A DNA stretch of 64,000 nucleotides. Source: Devosia ureilytica. Its GTDB lineage: Bacteria > Pseudomonadota > Alphaproteobacteria > Rhizobiales > Devosiaceae. The stretch lies in the NCBI RefSeq assembly GCF_024273195.1, contig NZ_JAMZCU010000001.1, positions 643,652 to 707,651 of the forward strand. The letters are read 5' to 3'. The notes below the pieces were generated by a model, which was given only the letters and a program-made list of their open reading frames with translations, was not told the DNA's origin and made no database searches. Positions within the stretch are counted from its first letter, which is position 1, and every line of letters begins with the position of its first letter. A program made the position numbers and the translations under genes. Of this stretch, positions 33,635-43,445 are shown in pieces.

Positions 33635-34885
33635 TTAGGTGAAGCTGACCTTGCCCTCTTCATCGAACTTGTAGACGTCGTCGCGGAAGCTGACCGTGCC
33701 CTGACGGTTGGCCCAGGCCGTGATGTAGGTGGTGTGGATCGGCATCTGCGAGGAGAGACTGACATCGAGGCGCTCCAGCGAGTCGAAGGTCGAGTCGACG
33801 CGGGTCTGGTCCCAGTCGCCATTGTCGCGCAGCAGCCAGGCGACGAGCTGGTTGACACCTTCGACGCGCACGCAACCGGACGAATGGAAGCGGGCGTTCT
33901 CGCCGAAAAGGGCGCGCGATGGCGTGTCGTGCAGGTAAACGTCGAACGGATTGTGGAAGTTGATCTTGCAGTGCCCCATGGAATTGGCGGCGCCTGGCTC
34001 CTGGCGATACATATAGTTCACCTGGGCGTCGGTGATATTTGCCCAGTTGATGGTCGACGGATCGATAGTGTTGCCGCTGCCGTCGTAGATGAAGATGTTC
34101 TGCTCGGTCAGGTAGTTCGGGTTCTGGAGCATGTACTTGGTGAGGTCCTGGCGGACCAGGGACTTGGGCACATGCCAGTATGGGTTGAAGTTGATCTGGT
34201 GGATCTTGCTCGCCAGGATCGGGGTGGCGCGTTCAACGCGTCCAACCACGGCCGTGTGGCGCTGCTCAACCATGCCGCCCGCGACAGCCTCGATGGTCGC
34301 GGCGGGAATGTTGACCACGATATAGCGGTCGTTGAGCTTGGCGGCCATGTTCTGGACGCGGGTATAGTTGAGGTAGAGCTGCTGCAAGCGGGTCGCGGCA
34401 GGCACGTTCATCGCGTACCAGGTCGCTTCGTCGATCTGTCCGGTGACCACCAGGCCATGGCGCGCCTGGAAGGTGCGCACGCCCCTGTCCGTTTCCGCAT
34501 CGAAAACGTCGCTGGCGTGATCGACCAGCGGCATATCGCCGGACGAAATAAGGCGACGCTTGAGCTGGACGACAGCGGGTGACGAATTGCCCAGGATCAG
34601 CTGGTAGGCCTGCTGCGGAATTTCTTCCCAGCCGCCGGCTGCAACGAAGGGCTCATATTGCGAAATTGCCAGTTGCAGATTGTGCAGCGTATCGAACGAG
34701 AGGATTGGCTCGTTGGTGGCGATCAGCGCCGCAGCGGCGGCCGTATTGCCATCGCGATTGGTCTCGCGCAGCACGCGACCGGTGGAAAACATGTCGAAAA
34801 CCGATTCCTGCGCCCAGGCAGGCAGACTGGCAGACGCACCCGCAAAGGCCATGGACCGGATAAATTTACGTCGATTCAGCCGCAT
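33635..34885 (-). CDS. L,D-transpeptidase with Tat signal (YkuD/LdtD-like)
   Basis: The protein has 416 residues. The N-terminus NRRKFIRSMAFAGASASLPAWA carries a twin-arginine motif and signal cleavage site. A scaffold region (~45-110), a peptidoglycan-binding repeat (~115-165; TDRGVRTFQARHGLVVTGQIDEATWYAMN) and the YkuD catalytic domain (~190-370) follow. The active Cys lies in HSSGCVRVEGVNQLVAWLL near 336. It forms 3-3 crosslinks or anchors proteins on peptidoglycan in the periplasm. LdtR, the MarR-like regulator of such enzymes in Rhizobiales, is encoded just upstream. Confidence 0.93.
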   Translation of the reverse strand: MRLNRRKFIRSMAFAGASASLPAWAQESVFDMFSTGRVLRETNRDGNTAAAAALIATNEPILSFDTLHNLQLAISQYEPFVAAGGWEEIPQQAYQLILGNSSPAVVQLKRRLISSGDMPLVDHASDVFDAETDRGVRTFQARHGLVVTGQIDEATWYAMNVPAATRLQQLYLNYTRVQNMAAKLNDRYIVVNIPAATIEAVAGGMVEQRHTAVVGRVERATPILASKIHQINFNPYWHVPKSLVRQDLTKYMLQNPNYLTEQNIFIYDGSGNTIDPSTINWANITDAQVNYMYRQEPGAANSMGHCKINFHNPFDVYLHDTPSRALFGENARFHSSGCVRVEGVNQLVAWLLRDNGDWDQTRVDSTFDSLERLDVSLSSQMPIHTTYITAWANRQGTVSFRDDVYKFDEEGKVSFT

Positions 34886-34941
34886 TCAACCACCTAAGAA
34901 TTTGCCCGCCACTTGCCTCGGGCGATAGCACCGCCCCGACT

Positions 34942-34975
34942 TGGTTCACAATATCGGTCAACGCCTTGTGAACCA
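34942..34975. promoter_or_regulatory. inverted repeat upstream of the L,D-transpeptidase gene
   Basis: TGGTTCACAA and TTGTGAACCA form perfect 10-bp arms around a 14-base spacer, 57-90 bases before the start codon. This is a good position for an operator. AACGCCTTGTGA within it recurs exactly in an inverted repeat between dapA and the neighbouring gene. LdtR is a candidate binder; this is inference. Confidence 0.6.
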
Positions 34976-35045
34976 TGCCGGGCACCATAGCCATGCCAGC
35001 AAATGGTTTCCAACCAGGTAAAGGGGCTGCCCGTCATTTGCGGCA

Positions 35046-35077
35046 CAAATAAGAAGCGCCGGCCTTTCGACCGGCGC
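35046..35077 (-). terminator. terminator after ldtR
   Basis: On the minus strand GCGCCGG-TCGAAAGG-CCGGCGC is followed by TTCTTATTTG. The stem is strong and the U-tract interrupted. Confidence 0.7.
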
Positions 35078-35153
35078 CTGCCCAGCAGTTGTGGCATGGA
35101 GGCAACACATGCCGCCAGCTGCCGCTCTATCCTTTGGCCCGACGGGCCAGAAA

Positions 35154-35663
35154 TCAGAGCTTATAGAGGATCTGGTCGACCCAGAAGCGTTCGAGGCGAG
35201 CAAGAGCCTTGTTCAGGCCGTCGAATTCCTCGTCGCCCAGGCCACCGACCTTGTCGATGGACTTGAGGTGGCGATCATAAAGTTCGTCGATCACTTCGGC
35301 CACTTCCTCACCCTTGGGGGTGAGCTTGATGCGGACCGAACGGCGGTCTGTGCGAGAGCGCTCCTGGAAAATGTAACCGGTCTCGACCAGCTTCTTGAGA
35401 TTGTACGAGACATTGGAGCCCAGATAGTAGCCCCGCGACCGCAGTTCGCCGGCGGTCAGTTCAGCATCGCCGATGTTGAACATCAGCAGTGCCTGGACCG
35501 GATTGATGTCGTCCCAGCCCATGCGGTCGAACTCGTCCTTGATCAGGTCGAGGAGACGGCGGTGGAGACGTTCGACGCGCGAAACGGCTTCGAGGTAGAG
35601 GGGTTTCAGACTTTCGGTGCGTTCCGGGATCAGCGCCTCGGCCGCGTTAGACTTGATTGCCAT
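35154..35663 (-). CDS. ldtR: MarR-family regulator LdtR
   Basis: The protein has 169 residues from the ATG at 35663; a longer frame has no support. The winged-helix core reads INPVQALLMFNIGDAELTAGELRSRGYYLGSNVSYNLKKLVETGYIFQERSRTDRRSVRIKLT, very like LdtR of Liberibacter and Sinorhizobium. LdtR is known to activate L,D-transpeptidase genes and osmotic tolerance. The L,D-transpeptidase gene is the next gene downstream, separated by a terminator and its own candidate operator. A palindrome (35743-35757) lies 80 bases upstream of the start. Confidence 0.88.
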   Translation of the reverse strand: MAIKSNAAEALIPERTESLKPLYLEAVSRVERLHRRLLDLIKDEFDRMGWDDINPVQALLMFNIGDAELTAGELRSRGYYLGSNVSYNLKKLVETGYIFQERSRTDRRSVRIKLTPKGEEVAEVIDELYDRHLKSIDKVGGLGDEEFDGLNKALARLERFWVDQILYKL

Positions 35664-35742
35664 GTTTGCCTCACTGTTTATCCAATGTGCGATTTTTCGC
35701 ATCTCATGAGGCCAAACTACGGCCACCCGACTAAGATCAGCC

Positions 35743-35757
35743 TAAGCGACACGCTTA
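35743..35757. promoter_or_regulatory. palindrome upstream of ldtR
   Basis: TAAGCG-ACA-CGCTTA has perfect 6-bp arms, 80-94 bases before the ldtR ATG. A second short palindrome, TGCGA-TTTT-TCGCA, lies at 35688-35701. Either could serve autoregulation. Confidence 0.4.
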
Positions 35758-35876
35758 AAACTATCTTACTGGAATGCAATGAGAATTTGGCTTAATGGCG
35801 CCTTACCATGGGTCAGAAACTTGTAACCATTCCCAAGTGTTAAGACCGGCCAGGCACGCGCCCGGCGGCTCGAACA

Positions 35877-36263
35877 CTAGTCTGCCTGGGCGCGCTTGAA
35901 GCGCAGGCTGAGCCCGAAGATCAGCACGATGGCGGCCAGCAGCACGACCCGCATCGCAAAGCCGATGGTGCCGATGCGGATGTCGGGGCTGCCCGACACA
36001 TAGAGCGCCAATTCGAGCGCCGTGGCCCCTACCAGCAGCACTGCGCCCCAGCTTGCCTTGATCCACAGCCCCACCGAAGCGAACAGGCGGGCAAGGCAGA
36101 ACACGGCCAGGTAGATAAAGGCCGAAGGGCCCATGGCGGTGATGGGGCTGGTGGCGCCCAGATTGACGCCGAGCAGGCGCGCAGCGTCACTCAGGCCCAG
36201 GATCAACGCCAGAATGGCGACGATGCGGATATAGATCGCAAGACTGGGGGCCTGGAACAACAT
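35877..36263 (-). CDS. DUF6163-like membrane protein
   Basis: The protein has 128 residues from the ATG at 36263, with four predicted membrane helices (SLAIYIRIVAILALILGL, FIYLAVFCLARLFASVGLW, AVLLVGATALELALYV and VVLLAAIVLIFGLSL) and an ARLLGVNLG loop after the first. This matches the small DUF6163 membrane proteins often found next to hemB and ldtR in Rhizobiales. Function is unknown. It is divergent from hemB. Confidence 0.75.
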   Translation of the reverse strand: MLFQAPSLAIYIRIVAILALILGLSDAARLLGVNLGATSPITAMGPSAFIYLAVFCLARLFASVGLWIKASWGAVLLVGATALELALYVSGSPDIRIGTIGFAMRVVLLAAIVLIFGLSLRFKRAQAD

Positions 36264-36423
36264 GGCGGGTTTGATACAACGCGCGCCCCACTGCGACAAG
36301 CGGCGGCTTGGAGGGCGCGCATGGGGCTGTTAACTAGGGCGCGACCTACACATCTGTTTTATCGCGTTTTCGAACCGCACAATCGCAGCAACCTTTGCTG
36401 AAAACGCTCCAGGAGAGCATTCG

Positions 36424-37437
36424 ATGACCCAGAACTGGCCCCGCCATGACATGTCCTTTCTCGGTGGCCGCCGGTTGCGGCGCACGCGGCAGAGCGAATG
36501 GAGCCGGGCCATGGTGCGGGAAACCGATCTGCGGCCAAGCGACCTGATCTGGCCCCTTTTTGTCATCGAAGGACAGAACGAGAAAACGGCAATCCAAACC
36601 ATGCCGGGCGTCGAGCGACTGTCGATCGATCTGATGGTGGAGGCCGCGAAGGCCGCCCGCGACGCCGGCATTCCGGCGCTGGCAATCTTTCCCAACACGC
36701 CCGACCATCTGCGTAGCGAGAGTGGCGCCGAGGCCTTCAACCCGGATAACCTGATGTGCCGGGTACTGAGCGCCATAAAATCTGCGGTCCCCGAAATCGG
36801 GTTGATCGCCGATGTGGCGCTGGACGAATATTCGAGCGACGGCCAGGACGGACTGGTGCGGGACGGCGAAATCCTCAATGACGAAACCGTGGCCGTCATG
36901 GTCAGGTCGGCGCTGGTGCAGGCGCGGGCGGGTGCCGATATCATTGCGCCGTCGGACATGATGGACGGCCGCGTGGCAGCCATCAGGTCAGCTCTCGACG
37001 CCGAGGGTTTCGAGCATGTGCAGATCATGTCCTATGCGGCAAAGTATGCGTCGTGCTTTTACGGTCCGTTCCGCGAGGCCGTCGGATCGGGTAGCCGTCT
37101 CAAGGGGGACAAGCGCACCTATCAGATGGACTATGCCAATAGCGACGAGGCACTGCGCGAGATCGAGCAGGATATTGCCGAGGGCGCGGACAGCATCATG
37201 GTCAAGCCCGGACTGCCCTATCTCGATGTGGTGCGGCGAGCGCGGGACACTTTCAACGTGCCGATTTACGCCTACCAGGTGAGCGGGGAATACGCGATGA
37301 TCGAGATGGCCGGCGCCGCCGGGGCGATCAACCGCGATGCGGCAGTGCTGGAAAGCCTCTGGGCATTCAAGCGCGCCGGGGCCAATGGCGTGCTCACCTA
37401 TTATGCGCTGGAAATGGCGCGCAAGCTCGGCGGCTAG
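36424..37437 (+). CDS. hemB: delta-aminolevulinic acid dehydratase (porphobilinogen synthase)
   Basis: The protein has 337 residues. The two active-site lysines are visible: AAKYASCFYGPFREAVGS near 206 and MVKPGLPYLDVV near 260. The region that holds three zinc-binding cysteines in zinc-type enzymes reads DVALDEYSSDGQDGLV, so this is the magnesium/potassium-type enzyme usual in alphaproteobacteria. It joins two aminolevulinate molecules to porphobilinogen in heme synthesis. The stop overlaps the convergent transporter gene by four bases. Confidence 0.96.
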   Translation: MTQNWPRHDMSFLGGRRLRRTRQSEWSRAMVRETDLRPSDLIWPLFVIEGQNEKTAIQTMPGVERLSIDLMVEAAKAARDAGIPALAIFPNTPDHLRSESGAEAFNPDNLMCRVLSAIKSAVPEIGLIADVALDEYSSDGQDGLVRDGEILNDETVAVMVRSALVQARAGADIIAPSDMMDGRVAAIRSALDAEGFEHVQIMSYAAKYASCFYGPFREAVGSGSRLKGDKRTYQMDYANSDEALREIEQDIAEGADSIMVKPGLPYLDVVRRARDTFNVPIYAYQVSGEYAMIEMAGAAGAINRDAAVLESLWAFKRAGANGVLTYYALEMARKLGG

Positions 37438-38375
37438 CCCGCCCTCTCCGTTGTCCCGGCTTCGGCGGCCAGTTGGGCCGGGCGCTGGCCACGGCGCGGG
37501 CGGACGGCGCTGACGAGCCCGGCAATGGCCACCAGGGCCATGCCCGCCAGCGCGATGGGCTCTGGCGCGTGGCCGAACACGAGCCAGCCAAGAACGCCGG
37601 CCCAGACCAGATGCATATAGGTCATGGGAGCCACCAGAGCTGCGGGCGCGTAGCGATAGGACTGGGTGAAAAGATAGTGCCCGAGCCAGGCCGAGACGCC
37701 CAGGCCGATGAACAGGACGATTTGTAGCGGCGTCGGCGCGGCGCCGTAGAGCGTCCAGGGCAGGAAGATGCCAAAACCAATGGCACCGACCAGTGCCGAA
37801 TAAAACAACATGGCCATGGTCCGCTCGGTATGGGCAAGGACGCGCGAGAGCAGATTATAAGCCGTCGCCACCACCACATTGCCCAGCACGAACACCACAC
37901 CCAGCGGGTCAAGTCCGCCGCCGGGCCGGGCGATGAGCAATACGCCCGTAAAGCCGATGAGCGCCGCGATCCAGGCGGCGGGACCGACCTTTTCCTTGAG
38001 CAGCGGCCCCGAGAGCAGGACGACCAGCACCGGACAGAGATAAACAATGGCTGTGGTTTCGGCGACCGGCATGCGCTGCAGTGCCAGACTGACCATGAAC
38101 GATCCAAGCGCCAGACTGGCGGCACGCACCAGCACCAGACCGGTTCTTTGGGTTCGCACCATCTCTCGCCCATGCAGCGGCGCGACAATGGCCAGCATCA
38201 GCAGGCAATGGCAGATGTAGCGAATGGCGGCCACCATGGGCACGTTGTATTCGGTGATCAGCAGCTTGTTGGTGGTGTCGTTATAGGCAAAGAGCAGCGT
38301 CGCCCCAAGGATGAGGACGAGACCACGCAGGGGCTGGTGGGTGAGCGCCGGCGGAGGCGCAGCAGGCAGGGGCAT
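37434..38375 (-). CDS. DMT/EamA-family transporter
   Basis: The protein has 313 residues from the ATG at 38375, with ten hydrophobic helices in two EamA repeats (LVLILGATLLFAYNDTTNKLL opening the first; WIAALIGFTGVLLIARPG ending it). Such proteins export amino acids, nucleosides or other metabolites across the inner membrane; the substrate is unknown. It converges on hemB with a four-base overlap of stops. Confidence 0.85.
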   Translation of the reverse strand: MPLPAAPPPALTHQPLRGLVLILGATLLFAYNDTTNKLLITEYNVPMVAAIRYICHCLLMLAIVAPLHGREMVRTQRTGLVLVRAASLALGSFMVSLALQRMPVAETTAIVYLCPVLVVLLSGPLLKEKVGPAAWIAALIGFTGVLLIARPGGGLDPLGVVFVLGNVVVATAYNLLSRVLAHTERTMAMLFYSALVGAIGFGIFLPWTLYGAAPTPLQIVLFIGLGVSAWLGHYLFTQSYRYAPAALVAPMTYMHLVWAGVLGWLVFGHAPEPIALAGMALVAIAGLVSAVRPRRGQRPAQLAAEAGTTERAG

Positions 38376-38470
38376 AATTGAAATCCAGCGCGAGGGCACG
38401 AGGCGACTCGCGCGCTATAGAAAGGTTCAGATTAGCCCCGTTCCTTGCCCTTGCACAGCATCGACACCCG

Positions 38471-39268
38471 CTAGCGACTGGCCTTGGTACTAACGAGCAC
38501 CCCGAGCTGCTTGGTGACGTCGATGGCCGAGCCGCCTGCAGCAAAGGCCTTGGCAATGCCATCGCGAAAAGCCTGCTGCTGGTCCGGCGGTGCATTGTCG
38601 CCGGGCGGATAGGAGGTCAATGCCAGATAGACCACCTCCGGGTCGGTGACGCGCATGGTGGCCGGGTGAAGCTCCATCGCCACATTGCCAAACGCCGCCT
38701 GCATGAGCGCCTCCGCCCGATCAAGCCCGAAGGCTTCGGCGGCGGGATCATGCGGCGCGCTACCGAAGACGGAAGTGAGCGCGTAAAGCTCGCGCATATT
38801 GTCGATGCCGTTGGTCGTGACGACGAGACTGCCACCCGGCTTGAGAACGCGGCGGAACTCGGCCATGGCTTTTTCTTGTTCTGCCACGTGGTAAAGCATG
38901 TGCATGGCGATGACGGCGTCGAAACTGGCATCAGCGAAGGGAAGCGCCGCTGCGTCGCCGGTCTCGCCCTTCACCGACCCCAGAGGAAGCGTCCCGCATC
39001 GCTCCAATGCCTCTGCGACCATGCCAGCCGACTGGTCGAACAGCACCAAGTTGAGGTCAGGCGGCAGTACTGCCGAGGCCTCGGGCCAGAACCAGGCGGG
39101 ACCGCAGCCCACGTCCAGCACCTCCCCGCCCGCCGCGACTGGCACATGCTGCGCAACCCACGTGAACCAGGGCACCTCGGCGTGGCCGAACTGCTGCAGC
39201 CTGGCGCGCGCAGCGAGCTTGGAGCTGTCGGAATATTGGGTGCTCATTCCCCGAGTAATGCTCGACAT
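38471..39268 (-). CDS. class I SAM-dependent methyltransferase
   Basis: The protein has 265 residues from the ATG at 39268, which has GAGGAGGAC upstream. The SAM-binding fold shows GGEVLDVGCGPAWFWPEA (motif I), then FDQSAGMVAEAL, GDAAALPFADASFDAVIAMHMLYHVAEQEKAMAEFRRVLKPGGSLVVTTNG. This is a Methyltransf_11 type small-molecule methyltransferase. The substrate cannot be inferred from neighbours, which are unrelated. Confidence 0.87.
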   Translation of the reverse strand: MSSITRGMSTQYSDSSKLAARARLQQFGHAEVPWFTWVAQHVPVAAGGEVLDVGCGPAWFWPEASAVLPPDLNLVLFDQSAGMVAEALERCGTLPLGSVKGETGDAAALPFADASFDAVIAMHMLYHVAEQEKAMAEFRRVLKPGGSLVVTTNGIDNMRELYALTSVFGSAPHDPAAEAFGLDRAEALMQAAFGNVAMELHPATMRVTDPEVVYLALTSYPPGDNAPPDQQQAFRDGIAKAFAAGGSAIDVTKQLGVLVSTKASR

Positions 39269-39393
39269 GCGCGTGTCCTCCTCAATGGCAAGCCTATCCA
39301 CCTCTCGATGGCGCGTCACCACAACAGGTATGGGTCACATTTGTGTGCCCTGCCCTCTTGCAACCGGCCGCGGCCATGACAATGTCATGCACC

Positions 39394-39912
39394 ATGAGCC
39401 AGAACACCGCCGACCGCCCGAATTTGCCCGATCCTGCGACAGCGCCCGAATTGTTCGAGGGACTGCTGACGCGGCGGGCCTTTGCCTATCTGGTCGATGT
39501 GATGATCCTGACCTGCCTGGTGCTGGTCATCTCGATGGTTGGTGCGATCCTTGGGTTCTTCACCTTTGGGCTGGCCTGGCTGTCGCTATTGTTTGCGCTG
39601 CCGCTGGCCATTATCGCCTATTATTCGGTGACCCTTGGGTCGCCGCGGCGAGCCACAGTTGGCATGCAGATGATGGATATCGTGCTGACACCCACGCGCG
39701 GCCAACCGCTTGATGGGTGGATGGCAGTTCTGCATGCGCTGGTGTTTTGGGTCAGCATCTGGATCTGCTGGCCGGTGACGCTGCTGTTCGCGCTGTTCAC
39801 GCCGCGCCGGCAGATGATCCATGACTTCATCATGGGCACGCTGATGGTGCGTCGCTCGCCCATGCTGCGGCACTGGCAGCGCATGAGCATGGCGGATCAA
39901 TACAACGTTTGA
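39394..39912 (+). CDS. RDD family membrane protein
   Basis: The protein has 172 residues from the ATG at 39394. The RDD pattern is visible: LTRRAFAYLVDVMILTCLVLVISMVGAI, a second helix pair, TLGSPRRATVGMQMMDIVLT and a third helix near WMAVLHALVFWVSIWICWPVTLLFALFTPRRQMIHDFIMGTLMVRR. RDD proteins are small membrane proteins of unclear role, some with transport function. It is followed 60 bases later by bpt on the same strand. Confidence 0.88.
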   Translation: MSQNTADRPNLPDPATAPELFEGLLTRRAFAYLVDVMILTCLVLVISMVGAILGFFTFGLAWLSLLFALPLAIIAYYSVTLGSPRRATVGMQMMDIVLTPTRGQPLDGWMAVLHALVFWVSIWICWPVTLLFALFTPRRQMIHDFIMGTLMVRRSPMLRHWQRMSMADQYNV

Positions 39913-39972
39913 GGCGTTGCTAGGGGTGTAGCAGAGCGCTACTATCTTCCAAATTGCATCCACGGGTCTTGA

Positions 39973-40704
39973 ATGACCGACCAGACGCCCGAAACCACCC
40001 AGCTCTTTCTGACTGCTGCACTGCCATGTCCCTATCTACCGGGGAAAATGGAGCGCAAGCTGTTTACGCATTTGAGCGGTCGGCGCGCCTCGATGCTGCA
40101 CCAGCTTCTGAGCGACAACGGGTTTCGCCGCAGCCAGAACCTGATTTACCGACCGGCCTGCGAGGGCTGCAATTCGTGTCAGTCGGTGCGGATCGTGACG
40201 CGCCAGTTCACGGCCAGCAAGCGCTTCCGCCGCGTCAATCGCGCCAATGAGGACGTTGTCGTCGCGGTGCAGCCGACCGTGGCAACGACTGAGCAATATG
40301 AGCTGTTCAAGCGCTATCTCGACAGCCGCCATGCGGGTGGTGGCATGACGCAGATGAGCTACCAGGACTATGAATATATGGTCGAGGACACGCCGGTTCA
40401 GTCAGTGCTGGTGGAATACCGCCTGCGCGACCTGCCCGACCAGCCATTGGTGGCCGTGGCACTGACCGATGTGATGCCCGATGGCCTCTCGATGGTCTAT
40501 TCGTTCTATGACCCTGACCTTGCCCACCGCAGCATGGGCACATTCCTCATTCTCGATCATATCGAGCAGGTCCGCTCGGCGGGGCTGGACTATGTGTATC
40601 TGGGCTATTGGGTGAAGGATTCCCCCAAGATGGCCTACAAGGGCGACTATCGACCGCTCGAAGTCCAGCGTGGATCGCTGGGCTGGATGCGGCTGGAAGA
40701 CTAG
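39973..40704 (+). CDS. bpt: aspartate/glutamate leucyltransferase (arginyltransferase family)
   Basis: The protein has 243 residues. It contains CPYLPGKMERKLFTHLSG and YRPACEGCNSCQSVRI in the N-terminal half, and YWVKDSPKMAYKGDYRPLEV near the end, all conserved in Bpt/ATE1. It attaches leucine from leucyl-tRNA to N-terminal Asp or Glu of proteins, marking them for ClpS/ClpAP degradation by the N-end rule. A normal full-length enzyme. Confidence 0.94.
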   Translation: MTDQTPETTQLFLTAALPCPYLPGKMERKLFTHLSGRRASMLHQLLSDNGFRRSQNLIYRPACEGCNSCQSVRIVTRQFTASKRFRRVNRANEDVVVAVQPTVATTEQYELFKRYLDSRHAGGGMTQMSYQDYEYMVEDTPVQSVLVEYRLRDLPDQPLVAVALTDVMPDGLSMVYSFYDPDLAHRSMGTFLILDHIEQVRSAGLDYVYLGYWVKDSPKMAYKGDYRPLEVQRGSLGWMRLED

Positions 40705-40707
40705 GCC

Positions 40708-41016
40708 CTACACCACCAGATCAACGACGACGAGTCCGTCCCGGCCGCCTTCAAGGGCAGCCACCAGACGCGCGCCTGCGGATTTGTGGGCCGGATGGAC
40801 GAGATAGGCGTCACGGGCCGCTTCGTCGACAAAATCTATGGTGAAACCGTCGATGAAGCCCCGATGCAGGCCTTCAGGCGAAACATTGGGACCATAACTC
40901 ATGGTCAGCATGCCCGGGATGAGGTCGCGTAGCGCGAGAAGGTCGGCATGGATGGCGGACTTCTCAGCGTCGGAGACTTCGGAGCGGAAGCGAAGGAGGA
41001 CGATGTGGCGGATCAC
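40708..41016 (-). CDS. Dabb (stress-responsive alpha/beta barrel) domain protein
   Basis: The protein has 102 residues forming one Dabb domain: IRHIVLLRFRSEVSDAEKSAIHADLLALRDLIPGMLTMSYGPN, then FTIDFVDEAARDAYLVHPAHKSAGARL. Proteins of this size are dimeric ferredoxin-like barrels with varied roles. Function is unknown. It starts 23 bases after the parC stop, so may be the last gene of that transcript. Confidence 0.88.
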   Translation of the reverse strand: MIRHIVLLRFRSEVSDAEKSAIHADLLALRDLIPGMLTMSYGPNVSPEGLHRGFIDGFTIDFVDEAARDAYLVHPAHKSAGARLVAALEGGRDGLVVVDLVV

Positions 41017-41039
41017 GTTTTGCGAGTCTCCAGAATCAC

Positions 41040-43340
41040 TTACCCGACAAACTTGTTGTTTCGTGGGAAGCCGGTGGGCGGCTGTCGTCCGGCGGTGGCG
41101 CGGTCGCCAAGCCAGTCAACCAGTTCTTCGGTGGGCTTGGAATAGGTGCGGCCCGAGCTGTCGGTCCAGGTGAGACCATCGGCGGCGTAGAAGGTCTTGA
41201 TGTCGGAAATGCCGCCGTCCTTGTAGCGCTGCAGGCGGACACCCTTGCCGCGGGACATGGCAGCGAGCTGGTTGAGCGGGAAGACCAGCAGCTTGCGGTT
41301 CTGGCCGATGACGGCGACCCGGTCGCCATCGCAGGGCACAATCAGCCGCGCCTCGTCGGGAAGCGACACATTGAGGATCTGCTTGCCCTTGCGGGTGTTG
41401 GCGATGAGGTCGTCTTCCCCAACGACAAAGCCATAGCCTGCGGACGAGGCGATGATGCGCTGCTTGCCCGGCGAATACACGAAGAGCGCGACAATGTCCT
41501 GCCCCTCCTCAATATCGACCATGATACGCACCGGTTCGCCCTGGCCGCGACCGCCTGGGAGCTTGTCGGCGCCCAGCGTGTAGACCTTGCCCCCAGTGGT
41601 GAGCATGAGCAGCTTGTCGGTCGTCTCGCAGTTGAAAGTCTGCTTCAACCGGTCGCCGGTCTTGAAGCCCTTTTCATCGATCGTGGCATTGTGCCCCTTG
41701 GGCGCCCTGATCCAGCCCTTCTCGGAAAGAATGACGGTGATCGGCTCGCGCTCGATGAAGGCTTCGGTGATTTCCGCCGCATCGGCAGTTGGAGCGGCAC
41801 CCAGAATAGTGCGGCGGGCACCCAGCGCATGCGGGGTGACGCCGTCGGCCTCGAAGAGCGGATAGGCCTTCTTGAGCAGTTCAACCTGCTTGGCGATCTC
41901 GCCCCATTGCCGCTTGTCGGAGGAGAGCAGCGCTTCAAGCTTGCCCTTTTCCTCGGTGAGGTTCTTGTGCTCCTGGCGCAGCTCGAGTTCTTCGAGCTTG
42001 CGCAAAGACCGCAACCGCATGTTGAGGATGGCTTCGGCCTGGTTCTCGGTCAGCTTGAACGCGGCAATCAACCCGGCCTTGGCATCGTCCTCCTCGCGGA
42101 TGATGCGGATCACCTCGTCCAGGTTGAGATAGGCAATGATATAGCCTTCGAGCACTTCGAGGCGGTTGGTGATCTGCTCGACGCGGTGCTGGCTGCGGCG
42201 CACCAGAACCACCTTGCGGTGATCGAGCCAGGCGCGCAGCGCATCGGCCAGGCTCATGACGCGCGGCGTTGTGCCGTGGTCGAGAACGTTCAGATTGAGG
42301 CTGAAGCGCAGTTCGAGCTCGGTAAGCTTGAACAATTGCTCCATCAGGATGACGGCGTCGACCGTGCCGGCGCGCGGCTCCAGCACGAGGCGAATATCGT
42401 CGGAGCTTTCGTCACGCACGTCTTTCAGAAGCGGCAGCTTCTTGGCCAGCAGCAGCTCGGCGATCTTTTCGACCAGCCGCGACTTCTGAACGCCATAGGG
42501 GATCTTTGTGACGACGATCTGATAGACGCCCCGGCCCTTGTCTTCCTTTTCCCAGATGGCGCGATGACGGAAGGCACCGCGACCCGTTTCATAGGACTGG
42601 ACGATGGAGGCGCGGCTTTCGACCAATTGCCCGCCGGTGGGAAAATCGGGCCCACGGATCAGGTCGTCCATGCTGGGTGGTGCCGAAAGATCGGCATGAA
42701 CCAGTTCGTCGGTGGTGGCCGCGGGGTTGTGGATCAACTTGAGCGCGGCATTGCACAGCTCGACCAGGTTATGCGGCGGCACCGAGGTGGCCATGCCGAC
42801 GGCGATGCCGGTGGAGCCATTGGCCAGAAGGTTCGGGAAGTTCGACGGGAGCACCATGGGCTCTTCGTCTTCGCCGTCATAGGTCGGCTTGAAGTCGATG
42901 GCATTCTCGGTGATGCCTTCGAGCAGGCGCGTGGCCACATCGGTCATGCGGCTTTCGGTGTAGCGCATGGCCGCGGCGCTATCGCCGTCGATATTGCCGA
43001 AATTGCCCTGGCCATCGACCAGCGGGTAGCGCAGGGCAAAGTCCTGCGCCAGACGCACCAGCGCGTCATAAATCGACTGGTCGCCATGGGGGTGGAACTT
43101 ACCAATCACGTCGCCGACGATACGGGCGGATTTCTTGTAGCCCTGGTTGGGGTCGAGCCGCAGCAGGCGCATGGCGTGCAGGATGCGCCGATGCACGGGC
43201 TTGAGGCCGTCGCGGGCATCGGGCAGCGCACGCTGGGTGATGGTCGAGAGGGCGTAGCTCAGATACCGCTCTTCGAGCGCCTGCTTGAGGTCGACGATGC
43301 GCTGATCATCGTGCGGCGGAAGGGTATCGGCGTCGGACAT
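41040..43340 (-). CDS. parC: DNA topoisomerase IV subunit A
   Basis: The protein has 766 residues. The N-terminal breakage-reunion domain has the DNA-linking tyrosine in [12 protein letters not shown] near 125, preceded by [17 protein letters not shown]. The [21 protein letters not shown] region and a C-terminal beta-propeller ([24 protein letters not shown]) follow. With ParE it decatenates chromosomes. The C-terminal repeats lack a GyrA box of the QRRGGKG type, which supports ParC over GyrA. Confidence 0.94.
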   Translation of the reverse strand: MSDADTLPPHDDQRIVDLKQALEERYLSYALSTITQRALPDARDGLKPVHRRILHAMRLLRLDPNQGYKKSARIVGDVIGKFHPHGDQSIYDALVRLAQDFALRYPLVDGQGNFGNIDGDSAAAMRYTESRMTDVATRLLEGITENAIDFKPTYDGEDEEPMVLPSNFPNLLANGSTGIAVGMATSVPPHNLVELCNAALKLIHNPAATTDELVHADLSAPPSMDDLIRGPDFPTGGQLVESRASIVQSYETGRGAFRHRAIWEKEDKGRGVYQIVVTKIPYGVQKSRLVEKIAELLLAKKLPLLKDVRDESSDDIRLVLEPRAGTVDAVILMEQLFKLTELELRFSLNLNVLDHGTTPRVMSLADALRAWLDHRKVVLVRRSQHRVEQITNRLEVLEGYIIAYLNLDEVIRIIREEDDAKAGLIAAFKLTENQAEAILNMRLRSLRKLEELELRQEHKNLTEEKGKLEALLSSDKRQWGEIAKQVELLKKAYPLFEADGVTPHALGARRTILGAAPTADAAEITEAFIEREPITVILSEKGWIRAPKGHNATIDEKGFKTGDRLKQTFNCETTDKLLMLTTGGKVYTLGADKLPGGRGQGEPVRIMVDIEEGQDIVALFVYSPGKQRIIASSAGYGFVVGEDDLIANTRKGKQILNVSLPDEARLIVPCDGDRVAVIGQNRKLLVFPLNQLAAMSRGKGVRLQRYKDGGISDIKTFYAADGLTWTDSSGRTYSKPTEELVDWLGDRATAGRQPPTGFPRNNKFVG

Positions 43341-43445
43341 GCTTGGCTCAATTCAGGAGAACGAATCAGGAGCAGCGTATAGCGGGCAGGTTCTTATGGC
43401 ACGGCTTGGGGGCGAGTTTTGCCCGGTTTTTCGGGGATTTCGGCC

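Noticed and set aside
41691-43382. 563-codon open frame on the plus strand opposite parC
   Set aside because: It is a long shadow frame caused by codon bias in GC-rich DNA; its product has low-complexity hydrophilic composition and no domain, while parC is intact on the other strand.
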